In this document: piece after piece, positions 44,504-51,830 of the stretch
Layout of the letters: each line of letters begins with the position of its first letter
Numbering within the stretch: position 1 is the first letter of the stretch
Translations under genes and position numbers: made by a program
Notes under the pieces: generated by a model
Seen by the model: the letters and a program-made list of their open reading frames with translations, nothing else
Database searches by the model: none
Told to the model about the DNA's origin: nothing
Source of the DNA: JANMJD01 sp963828405
Lineage (GTDB): Bacteria; Actinomycetota; Acidimicrobiia; Acidimicrobiales; Ilumatobacteraceae
Assembly (NCBI GenBank): GCA_963828405.1
Contig: CAWHEG010000031.1
Span: 3,410,001 to 3,474,000 of the forward strand
Direction of reading: 5' to 3'
DNA length: 64,000 bases

Positions 44504-45444
44504 CTCGTCGAACTCCCGGGGCGCGCGGCGAGCTGGCGGCCCACCCAGTCCTCGATGTCGCGCTGGTAGCGGTTGGCGATGTCGGTGCCGGCGAACAGCC
44601 CGACCCCGTGGGGGGCCCCCGGGTAGACGTGGAGCTCGGTGGCCACGCCGGCCTGGTTGAGGCGGGTGGCGTAGTCGACGTCCTCGTCACGGAATCCGTC
44701 GACCGCGCCGACCGAGACGTAGGCGGGCGGCAGCCCGGCGAGATCGACGGCCCGCGCCGCCGCCGCGTAGACGGGGACGTCGTCGGTCCCATGGAGCCCG
44801 CCGAGGTACGACTTCCACCCGAAGGCGTTGGAGTCCCGGTTCCAGATCAGCAGGCCCTCCAGGCGGCTCGACGGGGTGATCTGGCGGTCGTCGAGCATCG
44901 GGCACTCGAGCAGCTGGAACCGGAGCGGGATCTCACCGCGGTCGCGGGCGAGCAGGGCCAGCGCGGCGGCCAGCCCGCCACCGGCGCTGACCCCGGCGAC
45001 ACCGACGAAGTCGGGGTCGATCCCGAGCTCGGCGTGGTTGTCCAGCGTCCAGGCCAGACCGCGGTAGCAGTCGTCGAGGGCGCCCGGATAGGGCGTCTCG
45101 GGGGCCAGCCGGTACTCGACGGACACCCCGACGCAGCCGAACAGCGGGCACCACCGGTCGAACCGGGCGTCGTCCATTTCGTAGCTGCCGAGCACGAGGC
45201 CCCCACCGTGGATCGAGTAGATGCAGGGCAACGGGCCGTCGACGCCGAGCGGCCGGTGCACCCGCACGACGATGTCGGGGTTGCCCGCGACCACGTGGTC
45301 GCGGCGTTCGACCAGGTCGGAGAGCTCGACCGGCAGGACCAGCGGCGTGGCGCGGATGATCGCCAGGGTGGCGGTGTCGATCGTCCCGATCGGCACCAGC
45401 GTGGCCAGCTCGGCGAGCTCGGCGTCGACCTCGAGTGTCCCCAT
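44500..45444 (-). CDS. Alpha/beta-hydrolase (HSL-type esterase)
   Basis: A 314-residue esterase. HGGGLVLGS near residue 83 forms the oxyanion hole, GVSAGGG near 155 carries the serine, and the aspartate and histidine fall in GAVDGFRDE and GAPHGVG. GGAAGGAG lies 8 bases before the ATG at 45444. It is the first gene of a tightly overlapping operon: hydrolase, phospho-lyase-like enzyme, kinase. It may release the amino alcohol that the next two enzymes process. Confidence 0.88.
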   Translation of the reverse strand: MGTLEVDAELAELATLVPIGTIDTATLAIIRATPLVLPVELSDLVERRDHVVAGNPDIVVRVHRPLGVDGPLPCIYSIHGGGLVLGSYEMDDARFDRWCPLFGCVGVSVEYRLAPETPYPGALDDCYRGLAWTLDNHAELGIDPDFVGVAGVSAGGGLAAALALLARDRGEIPLRFQLLECPMLDDRQITPSSRLEGLLIWNRDSNAFGWKSYLGGLHGTDDVPVYAAAARAVDLAGLPPAYVSVGAVDGFRDEDVDYATRLNQAGVATELHVYPGAPHGVGLFAGTDIANRYQRDIEDWVGRQLAARPGSSTR

Positions 45445-45529
45445 CAGCACTGCTCCTTCCGTGGCACCACCCGGCGCCGCCGACTGCCCGGATCCCGATG
45501 GCCGGGGCCGCGCCCAGCACACTGTGGTG

Positions 45530-47089
45530 ATGTGCGCAGGCATCATCGACCGTAACACCCTCGTTCTCGCCGTCGAGGGCTACAGCCGCCGCCAGAGCTA
45601 CACGGCCGGGGAGCGGGTCGAGTTGTGCTGTTCGGGCCGGGCGGGCACCTTCTCGGCGACCGTGACCCGGGTCGGGGCGGCACGTGACACGGTCTGGCGC
45701 GGCGATCGCATCGCCTGTGCCGAGCAGCCCGTGCCGGGCGACGCCTATGCCGTCGGCTGCGGCTGGGAGACCACGTTCTCCCTGGTCGTGGGCGACGACT
45801 GGCGTTCGGGCTTCTACGAGGTGGAGCTGCGCGCCGACGACGTGGAGGGCCCGGAGGCGGTCAGCCACGCCTTCTTCGTCGTGCGTGCCGAGCGGCCCGT
45901 CGCCGAGCGCCGGATCCTGCTCGTGCTGGCCACCAACACCTACAACGCCTACAACAAGTGGGGTGGCAAGTGCCTCTACCTGGGTGCCCACCAGGTGTCG
46001 TTCGAACGACCGATCGAGCGGGGCTACCTCACGCGGGCCGAGGTCGACGACGACGGGTACGACGGCCGGGTGGCGAGCACCGTGCCGACGGGCGATCCCG
46101 ACCACCATCGCCTGCTCGACTACCTCGAACGGCATCGCTACCCGACGTGGTGCGCGTCGAGCGGCTGGTACAACTGGGAGCGCCGATTCGTCGCCTGGGC
46201 CGAGGCGAACGGCTTCACCGTCGACATGGCGGTGAACAGCGACCTCGAACGTCATCCCGCGCTGCTCGACGGCTACCGGCTGATGGTCTCGGTCGGTCAC
46301 GACGAGTACTGGTCGTGGCCGATGCGCGACGCCGTCGACGCCTTCGTCGAGCGGGGCGGCAACCATGCGATCTTCTCGGGGAACACCTCGTTCTGGCAGG
46401 TCCGCCTGGAGGACGACGCCCGGAGTATGGCGTGCTTCAAGGGCGCCGCCCACGCCCTCGACCCCGCCGCCGGCGGCGCCGACCGCAGCCGTCTGACCAG
46501 CTTCTGGTCAGACCCGGCGATCGGCCGCCCGGAGACGTCGACGATCGGGCTGACCTTCAGCCGCGGCGGCTACGCCCGTATCGGCCGCGGCACACCGCGT
46601 AGCTCCGGGGCCTTCACGGTGTACCGGCCCGAGCACTGGGCGTTCGCCGACACCGGGCTGTGCTACGGCGATGCCCTCGGCCTCGGCAGCTACATCGTCG
46701 GCTACGAGGTCGACGGCTGCGCCTACACGCTGGAGCGCGGCCTGCCCGTGCCGACCCACGAGGACGGGGCGCCCGACGATCTGACCATCCTGGCCACCGC
46801 CCCCGCCCGGCTGCTGTCGCAGAACGCGACGTACTCCGAGATCCCCAAGGCGCTGTGGGCCGACCCGGACGGCCCCGGCGATCTCGAGGGCGTGGCCACC
46901 GGCCTGTTCGGCGACGCGTCGGAGGAGCATGTGGCCCGCATCGCCCACGGCAGCGCCGTGATCGCCTCGTTCACCCGCGGCCGGGGCACGGTGTTCAACG
47001 CCGGCACGACCGACTGGTGCTACGGCCTCGATACCGACCCGCTCGTCCGCCAGGTCACGTACAACGTGATCAGCAAGCTCTCGGCGTGA
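45530..47089 (+). CDS. N,N-dimethylformamidase large-subunit-like protein
   Basis: A 519-residue protein. The stretch LVLATNTYNAYNKWGGKCLY and the later SVGHDEYWS, GNTSFWQVR and GTTDWCYGL segments match the C-terminal domain of the dimethylformamidase large subunit, an iron-dependent amidohydrolase. The N-terminal 130 residues form a beta-sandwich. No small subunit is encoded nearby, so either it works alone or it acts on a different substrate. It is divergent from the hydrolase-lyase-kinase operon across 85 bp, which could be a shared control region. Its end overlaps the next convergent gene by 20 bp. Confidence 0.82.
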   Translation: MCAGIIDRNTLVLAVEGYSRRQSYTAGERVELCCSGRAGTFSATVTRVGAARDTVWRGDRIACAEQPVPGDAYAVGCGWETTFSLVVGDDWRSGFYEVELRADDVEGPEAVSHAFFVVRAERPVAERRILLVLATNTYNAYNKWGGKCLYLGAHQVSFERPIERGYLTRAEVDDDGYDGRVASTVPTGDPDHHRLLDYLERHRYPTWCASSGWYNWERRFVAWAEANGFTVDMAVNSDLERHPALLDGYRLMVSVGHDEYWSWPMRDAVDAFVERGGNHAIFSGNTSFWQVRLEDDARSMACFKGAAHALDPAAGGADRSRLTSFWSDPAIGRPETSTIGLTFSRGGYARIGRGTPRSSGAFTVYRPEHWAFADTGLCYGDALGLGSYIVGYEVDGCAYTLERGLPVPTHEDGAPDDLTILATAPARLLSQNATYSEIPKALWADPDGPGDLEGVATGLFGDASEEHVARIAHGSAVIASFTRGRGTVFNAGTTDWCYGLDTDPLVRQVTYNVISKLSA

Positions 47090-48149
47090 CCCGTAGTCGG
47101 GAGGAGGCGCGCAGCGCGACGCCGAGGAGCGTGATCAGCGCGGCCGAGGTCAGCAGGACGACGGTCGTGCCACTGCCCGACCCCGGCATGTCGGCGGGTG
47201 GTTCCCCCCGCAGGTAGTCGGCACCTGGCACGATTCCGAATCCCGTGAACCGAACGAACGGAGGGGAGGCGAGGAACACGGCAAGAGTGACGACGACACC
47301 TCGACCCTCCACCTGGAGATCCACCTGGTAGATGCCTGATCCCTCGGTGTCGTAGACGATCCACGTACCCTCCAGGCCGGCCCCCGCGCCGCGGATGATC
47401 GTGCCGTCCGCGGCGCGCACGAGCCGGTGGAAGCGTCCGTCGCTGCCGAACTCCAGCCCGACGTCGCCCGCTGGATCGCCGACGACCGACGCGTCGCCAC
47501 AGCGGGTCCACGTACCGACCAACAGGTCGCGGACCTGCTCCACGTCTACCGGGGTGATCGGCTGGGTGGGATGTCCGCACCTCTCGTCGCCGTCACCCGG
47601 TGGCAACCCGGCAATCGGCGCCGCCCCCGTCCACCGTTCGAGCCGGGTGGGGCCGCGCATCGAGTCCAACAGCCGCAACGACGGCGGGGACTCGAAGAAG
47701 GTCGGCGCGGTGATGAACGTCCCGCGTCCCAGCACCGTCCAGTTCAATTGGTAGTGGCCCGGGCCGTTCATGTTCGTCAGGTCGAGCACCGTCCAGGCGC
47801 CTTCCTGGTCGACGCCCTCGGCACGCACCAGGGTGCCGTCGGTTGCCTCGAAGACCCGGTAGAAGCGACCATCGGCACCGACGACCACCCCCACCTCGCC
47901 ATCGGCGACCTCGCCGAACTGCGACGGACCGTCACAACGTATCCACGTGCCGACGACGAGCAGTTCGACCTGCGCGACGGATGACAACGTCACCGGATCG
48001 GCCGGATCCGCCGGATCCGCGCAGGCGCTCGAGGCGTGCGCCACACCGCCACCATCCACGAGTGCACCGGTGTCCGTGGCGACCTGGGTTGCCGCGAGCA
48101 ACGCCGCTGCTCCGACGACAATGGCGCGATACCCGAAATGCGATCGCAT
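47070..48149 (-). CDS. Secreted two-repeat protein with C-terminal anchor
   Basis: A 359-residue exported protein with no family I recognise. After a signal peptide (to about residue 40) come two related domains of about 110 residues, each opening with LLVGTW, a single Cys, then SDGRFHRL-type and TIIRGAG-type strands. The end is MPGSG followed by a hydrophobic helix and Arg-rich tail, similar in layout to a sortase signal (LPxTG) but not matching it. A short 9-bp repeat near 48000 encodes ADPADPADP. It may be cotranscribed with the gene at 48176. Confidence 0.7.
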   Translation of the reverse strand: MRSHFGYRAIVVGAAALLAATQVATDTGALVDGGGVAHASSACADPADPADPVTLSSVAQVELLVVGTWIRCDGPSQFGEVADGEVGVVVGADGRFYRVFEATDGTLVRAEGVDQEGAWTVLDLTNMNGPGHYQLNWTVLGRGTFITAPTFFESPPSLRLLDSMRGPTRLERWTGAAPIAGLPPGDGDERCGHPTQPITPVDVEQVRDLLVGTWTRCGDASVVGDPAGDVGLEFGSDGRFHRLVRAADGTIIRGAGAGLEGTWIVYDTEGSGIYQVDLQVEGRGVVVTLAVFLASPPFVRFTGFGIVPGADYLRGEPPADMPGSGSGTTVVLLTSAALITLLGVALRASSRLRVTPRAC

Positions 48150-48175
48150 GACGACGTCCTCACAATCGACCGAAC

Positions 48176-48697
48176 TCAGTGCACGAAGTAGACGACCTCA
48201 CTCTGGATCAAGGGCTCCTCGGCGCTGGTGAAGTCGATCACCGAGAGGAACTCGAGGTCCATCGAGTCGATCCGACCGAGGAGGACCAGGTGGTCGCCGT
48301 CAATGAGCATCGGTTCGTGGATCTTCATCGAGCTGTAGGCGGCCGTCTCGCTCACGCGTCGCTGAAACGAGCCGTCGGCGAGGAGGTACTCGTCGTTCAG
48401 TTCAGGGTGCGAGAACGTGGCGGACGGGGTCATGAACGCCGCTGCGGCGTCACCGTCGTTCGCTTGCCACGCGGCGACGTACTGCTTGGTCACGTCGACC
48501 ATCTGCATCTGGCGTTCGGTCGGCTCGGCCCCGTTCCGTGTCACGACTGCGGGTTGCCCGTCCGAACCGCCCCACCACAGCCAACCGCCGAACAGCCCGA
48601 GCAGCAGCGCAACGGCCACGGCCACCAGCCACGGCCACGTGCGTGTCGACGGCGACCTTGTCGGCTCCTGCACGACGGGCTCCATCGTTGTGTGCAT
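48176..48697 (-). CDS. Membrane-anchored NTF2/SnoaL-like protein
   Basis: A 173-residue protein with one N-terminal membrane helix (WLVAVAVALLLGLFGGWLWW, near residues 23-42). The outside part has the cone-like fold pattern of NTF2/SnoaL-like domains (KQYVAAWQANDGDAAAAFMTP, then four strands). It could bind a small ligand; catalysis is not evident. It lies 26 bp upstream of the two-repeat protein in transcription order, so the two may be partners at the cell surface. Confidence 0.65.
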   Translation of the reverse strand: MHTTMEPVVQEPTRSPSTRTWPWLVAVAVALLLGLFGGWLWWGGSDGQPAVVTRNGAEPTERQMQMVDVTKQYVAAWQANDGDAAAAFMTPSATFSHPELNDEYLLADGSFQRRVSETAAYSSMKIHEPMLIDGDHLVLLGRIDSMDLEFLSVIDFTSAEEPLIQSEVVYFVH

Positions 48698-48955
48698 GAC
48701 AACCTCCCTTCCGCTGTTCCAGTGAGCATCGTCGTCGCCGGTGCGCGCCAGTGCCCAAGGGCCCGACCGCGACAGGGTTCATGACCTGTTTCGTGTCAGT
48801 GGCTCGCAGAGCGCAGTAGGGCTTGCGCGGCCAATGCCCCGTGCTGAGAATGAGTCGTTCGCCGAGCCGATCACGGCCGAAGCCGATACAGCCAGGAGAT
48901 GTGGAATGAGTGCCTTGCGAGCCCCTGTCCGCCCAGCGTTCGCCGGGGAGCGGCG

Positions 48956-50428
48956 ATGATCGCGCATGCGGTGGTGATCGCCGGAGGCGGCCCGACCGGG
49001 CTGATGTTGGCGGGCGAGCTGGCGTTGGCCGGCGTCGACGTCGTCATCGTCGAGCGGCGCACCAGCCAGCATGTCGACGGATCACGAGGCGGTGGTCTCC
49101 ACTCCCGCACCATCGAGGTCCTCGATCAGCGTGGCATCGCCGAACGGTTCCTCTCGGCGGGGCAGGTGATGCAGGTTCAGGGTTTCGCCTACATCCCCGT
49201 GGACATCAGCGACTTCCCGACCCGCCACAACTACGGACTGGCGCTCTGGCAGCGCCACTTCGAGCCCATTCTGGCTGACTGGGTCGGTGAGCTCGGCGTT
49301 CCCATCCTTCGCGGCCGCGAGGTGGTGGGCTTCGCTCAGGACGACACGGGCGTCGACGTCGAGATCTCCGGGGAGATGTCGCTGCGCGCCGAGTACCTCG
49401 TCGGCTGCGACGGAGGACGCAGCGTGATCCGTAAGGCAGCCGGTATCGACTTCGCCGGGTTCGACCCGTCGACCAGCTGGATGATCGCCGAGGTCGAGAT
49501 GGACGAGGAGCCGGAGTTCGGCTTCCGTCGCGACAGCGTCGGCCAGCATGCCCTCGGTCGCCGGCAACCCGGGGAGCCGATTCGGGTCGTGCTCACCGAA
49601 CGACACGTCGAACACACCGGCGACCCCAGCATGGACGAGCTCCGCGCAGCACTCGTCGCCGTCTACGGCACCGACTACGGGGTGCACAGCCCGACCTGGA
49701 TCTCCCGGTTCAACGACATGACGCGACAAGCCGTGTCCTACCGCAACGGCCGCGTCCTGCTGGCCGGGGACGCCGCGCACGTGCACCCCCCGCAGGGCGG
49801 CCAGGGCCTCAACACCGGCGTGCAGGATGCCGTCAACCTCGGATGGAAGCTGGCCCAGGTGATCGACAAGACGTCGCCCGAGAGCCTCCTCGACACCTAT
49901 CACTCCGAGCGGCATCCGGTCGGCGCCCGGGTGCTGCACAACACCAGGGCGCAAGTCGCGCTCAGCACCCCCGACGACCGCCACCAGGCCCTGCGCGAGA
50001 TGATGACCGAGATGCTGAGCATCGACGAGCCTCGCCGGCGCATCGCCGGGATGCTCTCCGGTCTCGACATCCACTACGACCTCGGAGACGGCCATCCGCT
50101 CCTCGGGCGACGCATGCCCGATCTCGACGTGCGCACCGCCGACGGTCCGACGCGCGTGTTCACCCTGCTGCACGAGGCCCGGCCCGTGCTCCTCAACCTC
50201 GGTGAGCCCGGCGGTTTCGACATCTCCCCCTGGTCGAATCGGGTCCGGTTCGTCGACGCCGAGCACCACGGCGTGTGGGAACTCCCGGTTTTCGGCGAGG
50301 TCACGGCTCCCCCGGCCGTGTTGATCCGACCCGACGGACATGTCGCCTGGGCAGGAGACCTCACCGACCCGGAGCTGCCCCGGGCACTGACGACCTGGTT
50401 CGGACCGGCCACGCCCGACCACCGCTGA
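48956..50428 (+). CDS. FAD-dependent aromatic monooxygenase
   Basis: A 490-residue class A flavoprotein hydroxylase. The FAD site GGGPTGLMLAGELALAGVDVVIVER is at the N-terminus, the DG motif LVGCDGGRSVIRKAAG near residue 155, and GDAAHVHPPQGGQGLNTGVQD near 275. The C-terminal thioredoxin-like extension resembles that of polyketide hydroxylases such as PgaE/RdmE. It would hydroxylate a phenolic or polyketide-like compound using NAD(P)H and oxygen. GGGGAG precedes the ATG. No biosynthetic cluster is adjacent, so degradation is equally likely. Confidence 0.9.
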   Translation: MIAHAVVIAGGGPTGLMLAGELALAGVDVVIVERRTSQHVDGSRGGGLHSRTIEVLDQRGIAERFLSAGQVMQVQGFAYIPVDISDFPTRHNYGLALWQRHFEPILADWVGELGVPILRGREVVGFAQDDTGVDVEISGEMSLRAEYLVGCDGGRSVIRKAAGIDFAGFDPSTSWMIAEVEMDEEPEFGFRRDSVGQHALGRRQPGEPIRVVLTERHVEHTGDPSMDELRAALVAVYGTDYGVHSPTWISRFNDMTRQAVSYRNGRVLLAGDAAHVHPPQGGQGLNTGVQDAVNLGWKLAQVIDKTSPESLLDTYHSERHPVGARVLHNTRAQVALSTPDDRHQALREMMTEMLSIDEPRRRIAGMLSGLDIHYDLGDGHPLLGRRMPDLDVRTADGPTRVFTLLHEARPVLLNLGEPGGFDISPWSNRVRFVDAEHHGVWELPVFGEVTAPPAVLIRPDGHVAWAGDLTDPELPRALTTWFGPATPDHR

Positions 50429-50431
50429 CGA

Positions 50432-50711
50432 TCAACCGACCGGCCACACGATCCTGGTTCGCCACGTGGCCGGGTCCGGTTCGGTTCGTGGGTCTGACAG
50501 ATAGCACTCCCACACCCCGGCGCCCGAGTGGAGACCGCGCTCGGCCATCCACGACCGCAGGTCGGCGTAGGTCTGCTCCATGGTCTCGTACGGCGGCCTC
50601 GGCGAATGCCCGCTCGAAGAACTTCGGAAGGTCGGCGACCGCAACATCGCCTCCCACGGCGATCACCTCCTGCGGGTCGAGCTCGACGATCTCGGGCGGC
50701 AGTTCGGCCAT
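50432..50711 (-). pseudogene. GyrI-like effector-binding domain gene with internal deletion
   Basis: The N-terminal part (AELPPEIVELDPQEVIAVGG to FFERAFAEAA) and the C-terminal part (YETMEQTYADLRSWMAERGL to RTRIVWPVG) are both typical of GyrI-like small-molecule-binding domains but are joined in different frames near 50588-50596. About 60-70 central residues are missing. The closing codons lie in a 47-bp sequence repeated near 59.6 kb. Confidence 0.7.
50461..50507. repeat. 47-bp dispersed repeat, copy 1
   Basis: It shares 43 of 47 bases with 59626-59672 in the same orientation. Both contain the palindrome GCCACGTGGC and, on the minus strand, encode LSDPRTEPDPATW, the C-terminal motif of GyrI-like domains. 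The two copies flank the glyoxalase and kdp genes. Confidence 0.8.
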
Positions 50712-50845
50712 GCGCGAAGCCTGAGCTGCCCCGATCGTGGCCGCCAGCGTCGTAGGGCCCCATCGCCGCTGGGAGTGCACCCGAACCGAGTGAAGACCGG
50801 CCGCGCCGCCGGCGATCAGCGGGGCTCTCGGCACCTGACCGTTCG

Positions 50846-51283
50846 TCAGCCCGTGGTCCCGAAGGTCGGCAAGAGCAGATTGCCGGCCTCGTCGAGCGCG
50901 AATCCCGGGTTGAAGGCGATCTCCCAGACATGGCCATCAGGGTCGCGGAAGCAACCTGCGTAGCCGCCGTAGAAGGTGTCGCCGGGACTCCGCGTGACCG
51001 TCGCGCCGGCCGAGGCCGCCTCGGCGATGATCAGCTCGACCTCAGCCCGTGACCGCACGTTGTGCGCGAGGGTGATCCCGGCGAACGAGCATTCGCCGTC
51101 GTCGCCGATACCCGAGTCCGCGGCGAGCTTGTCCCGCCCCCACAGAACGATCGCCTGACCCCCGGCCTGGAAGAAGACCGTCTCCTCGACCGTCTGCCCG
51201 CGCCAACCCAGCTGCTCGTAGAAGCGGCGCGCCCTGGTGAGATCCCGCACGCCCAGGGTCACAAGACTGACACGTTGTTCCAT
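50846..51283 (-). CDS. VOC/glyoxalase-family protein
   Basis: A 145-residue vicinal-oxygen-chelate protein with two beta-alpha-beta-beta-beta modules. The first opens VTLGVRDLTRARRFYEQLGW and the second ends with FRDPDGHVWEIAFNP, whose Glu is a usual metal ligand. The histidine ligand of module 1 is replaced, so a classical glyoxalase role is unlikely; antibiotic-binding or other VOC functions are possible. ATG at 51283 or GTG at 51292 could start it. Neither has a clear ribosome site. Confidence 0.82.
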   Translation of the reverse strand: MEQRVSLVTLGVRDLTRARRFYEQLGWRGQTVEETVFFQAGGQAIVLWGRDKLAADSGIGDDGECSFAGITLAHNVRSRAEVELIIAEAASAGATVTRSPGDTFYGGYAGCFRDPDGHVWEIAFNPGFALDEAGNLLLPTFGTTG

Positions 51284-51512
51284 CGGGGCCACGTTACGAC
51301 CGAGGTCTCCGACAGCCGGCGACGACCGAGGCGATCGCCAAGTCGTTCAGCCCGAGGCTCAGGCCACCGTCGACGAATCAAGGCCGCAACGAAGGGCCCG
51401 TGACCATCGCCTCTAGTCGTCACCATGGAGAAGTCGTGAAGTTGTGCGGCAGAGCCGTGAAGGTGTCGCCAAGGTCGACACCCCCCGCTCCGTCTGGGAG
51501 TACAACCATCAC

Positions 51513-51581
51513 ATGAGCACCAAACAGAGTTCGACGAGTCGCCGCCGCAGGCGGGCCCTCGGGAAGGTCACCGATGGCTGA
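51513..51581 (+). CDS. Possible 22-residue basic leader peptide before kdp
   Basis: A tiny frame (MSTKQSSTSRRRRRALGKVTDG) whose stop overlaps the next start by 8 bases. GGGAG lies about 12 bases upstream, further than ideal. Five consecutive arginine codons could make it a translation-sensing leader. It may equally be chance in GC-rich DNA. Confidence 0.25.
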   Translation: MSTKQSSTSRRRRRALGKVTDG

Positions 51582-51732
51582 CATCATCTTCATTGCAGTT
51601 GCACTGGCGTTCTTCGTTCTGTGTGGACTCTACGTGCACTGGTGCGACCGAATCATCGGTCCCGATCTGTTCGAACCGTCGGCTTCGCAGATCGAGGTCG
51701 AAGAGCCCCTGGGCCGGCGGGGGGCGACATGA
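51574..51732 (+). CDS. Small membrane protein preceding kdpF
   Basis: A 52-residue protein with one hydrophobic helix (DIIFIAVALAFFVLCGLYV) and a short acidic C-terminus. Small proteins of this type are seen at this position in other actinobacterial kdp operons, but their function is unknown. Its stop overlaps the kdpF start by four bases (ATGA at 51729), so it belongs to the operon. A GGGAAGG site lies 8 bases before the ATG. Confidence 0.65.
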   Translation: MADIIFIAVALAFFVLCGLYVHWCDRIIGPDLFEPSASQIEVEEPLGRRGAT

Positions 51733-51830
51733 TCGCCGCGGCCGGCTACGACAACTGGGTGGGCCTGCTCCTTGCAGCGCTCGCCGTTCTGTACCTGATC
51801 GTCGTGCTGATCTTCCCGGAGCGCTTCTGA
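51729..51830 (+). CDS. kdpF: Potassium-transporting ATPase KdpF subunit
   Basis: A 33-residue single-helix membrane peptide (LLLAALAVLYLIVVLIFPERF) with the conserved PERF ending. KdpF stabilises the KdpABC complex by binding KdpA. It lies between the 52-residue membrane protein and kdpA, with the start overlapping the preceding stop and its own stop (TGATG) sharing a base with the kdpA start. Confidence 0.85.
   Translation: MIAAAGYDNWVGLLLAALAVLYLIVVLIFPERF

Noticed and set aside
51284..51573. Potassium- or c-di-AMP-sensing riboswitch before kdp
   Set aside because: I looked for a conserved ydaO/kdp-type structure and could not support one from the 290-bp leader by eye.
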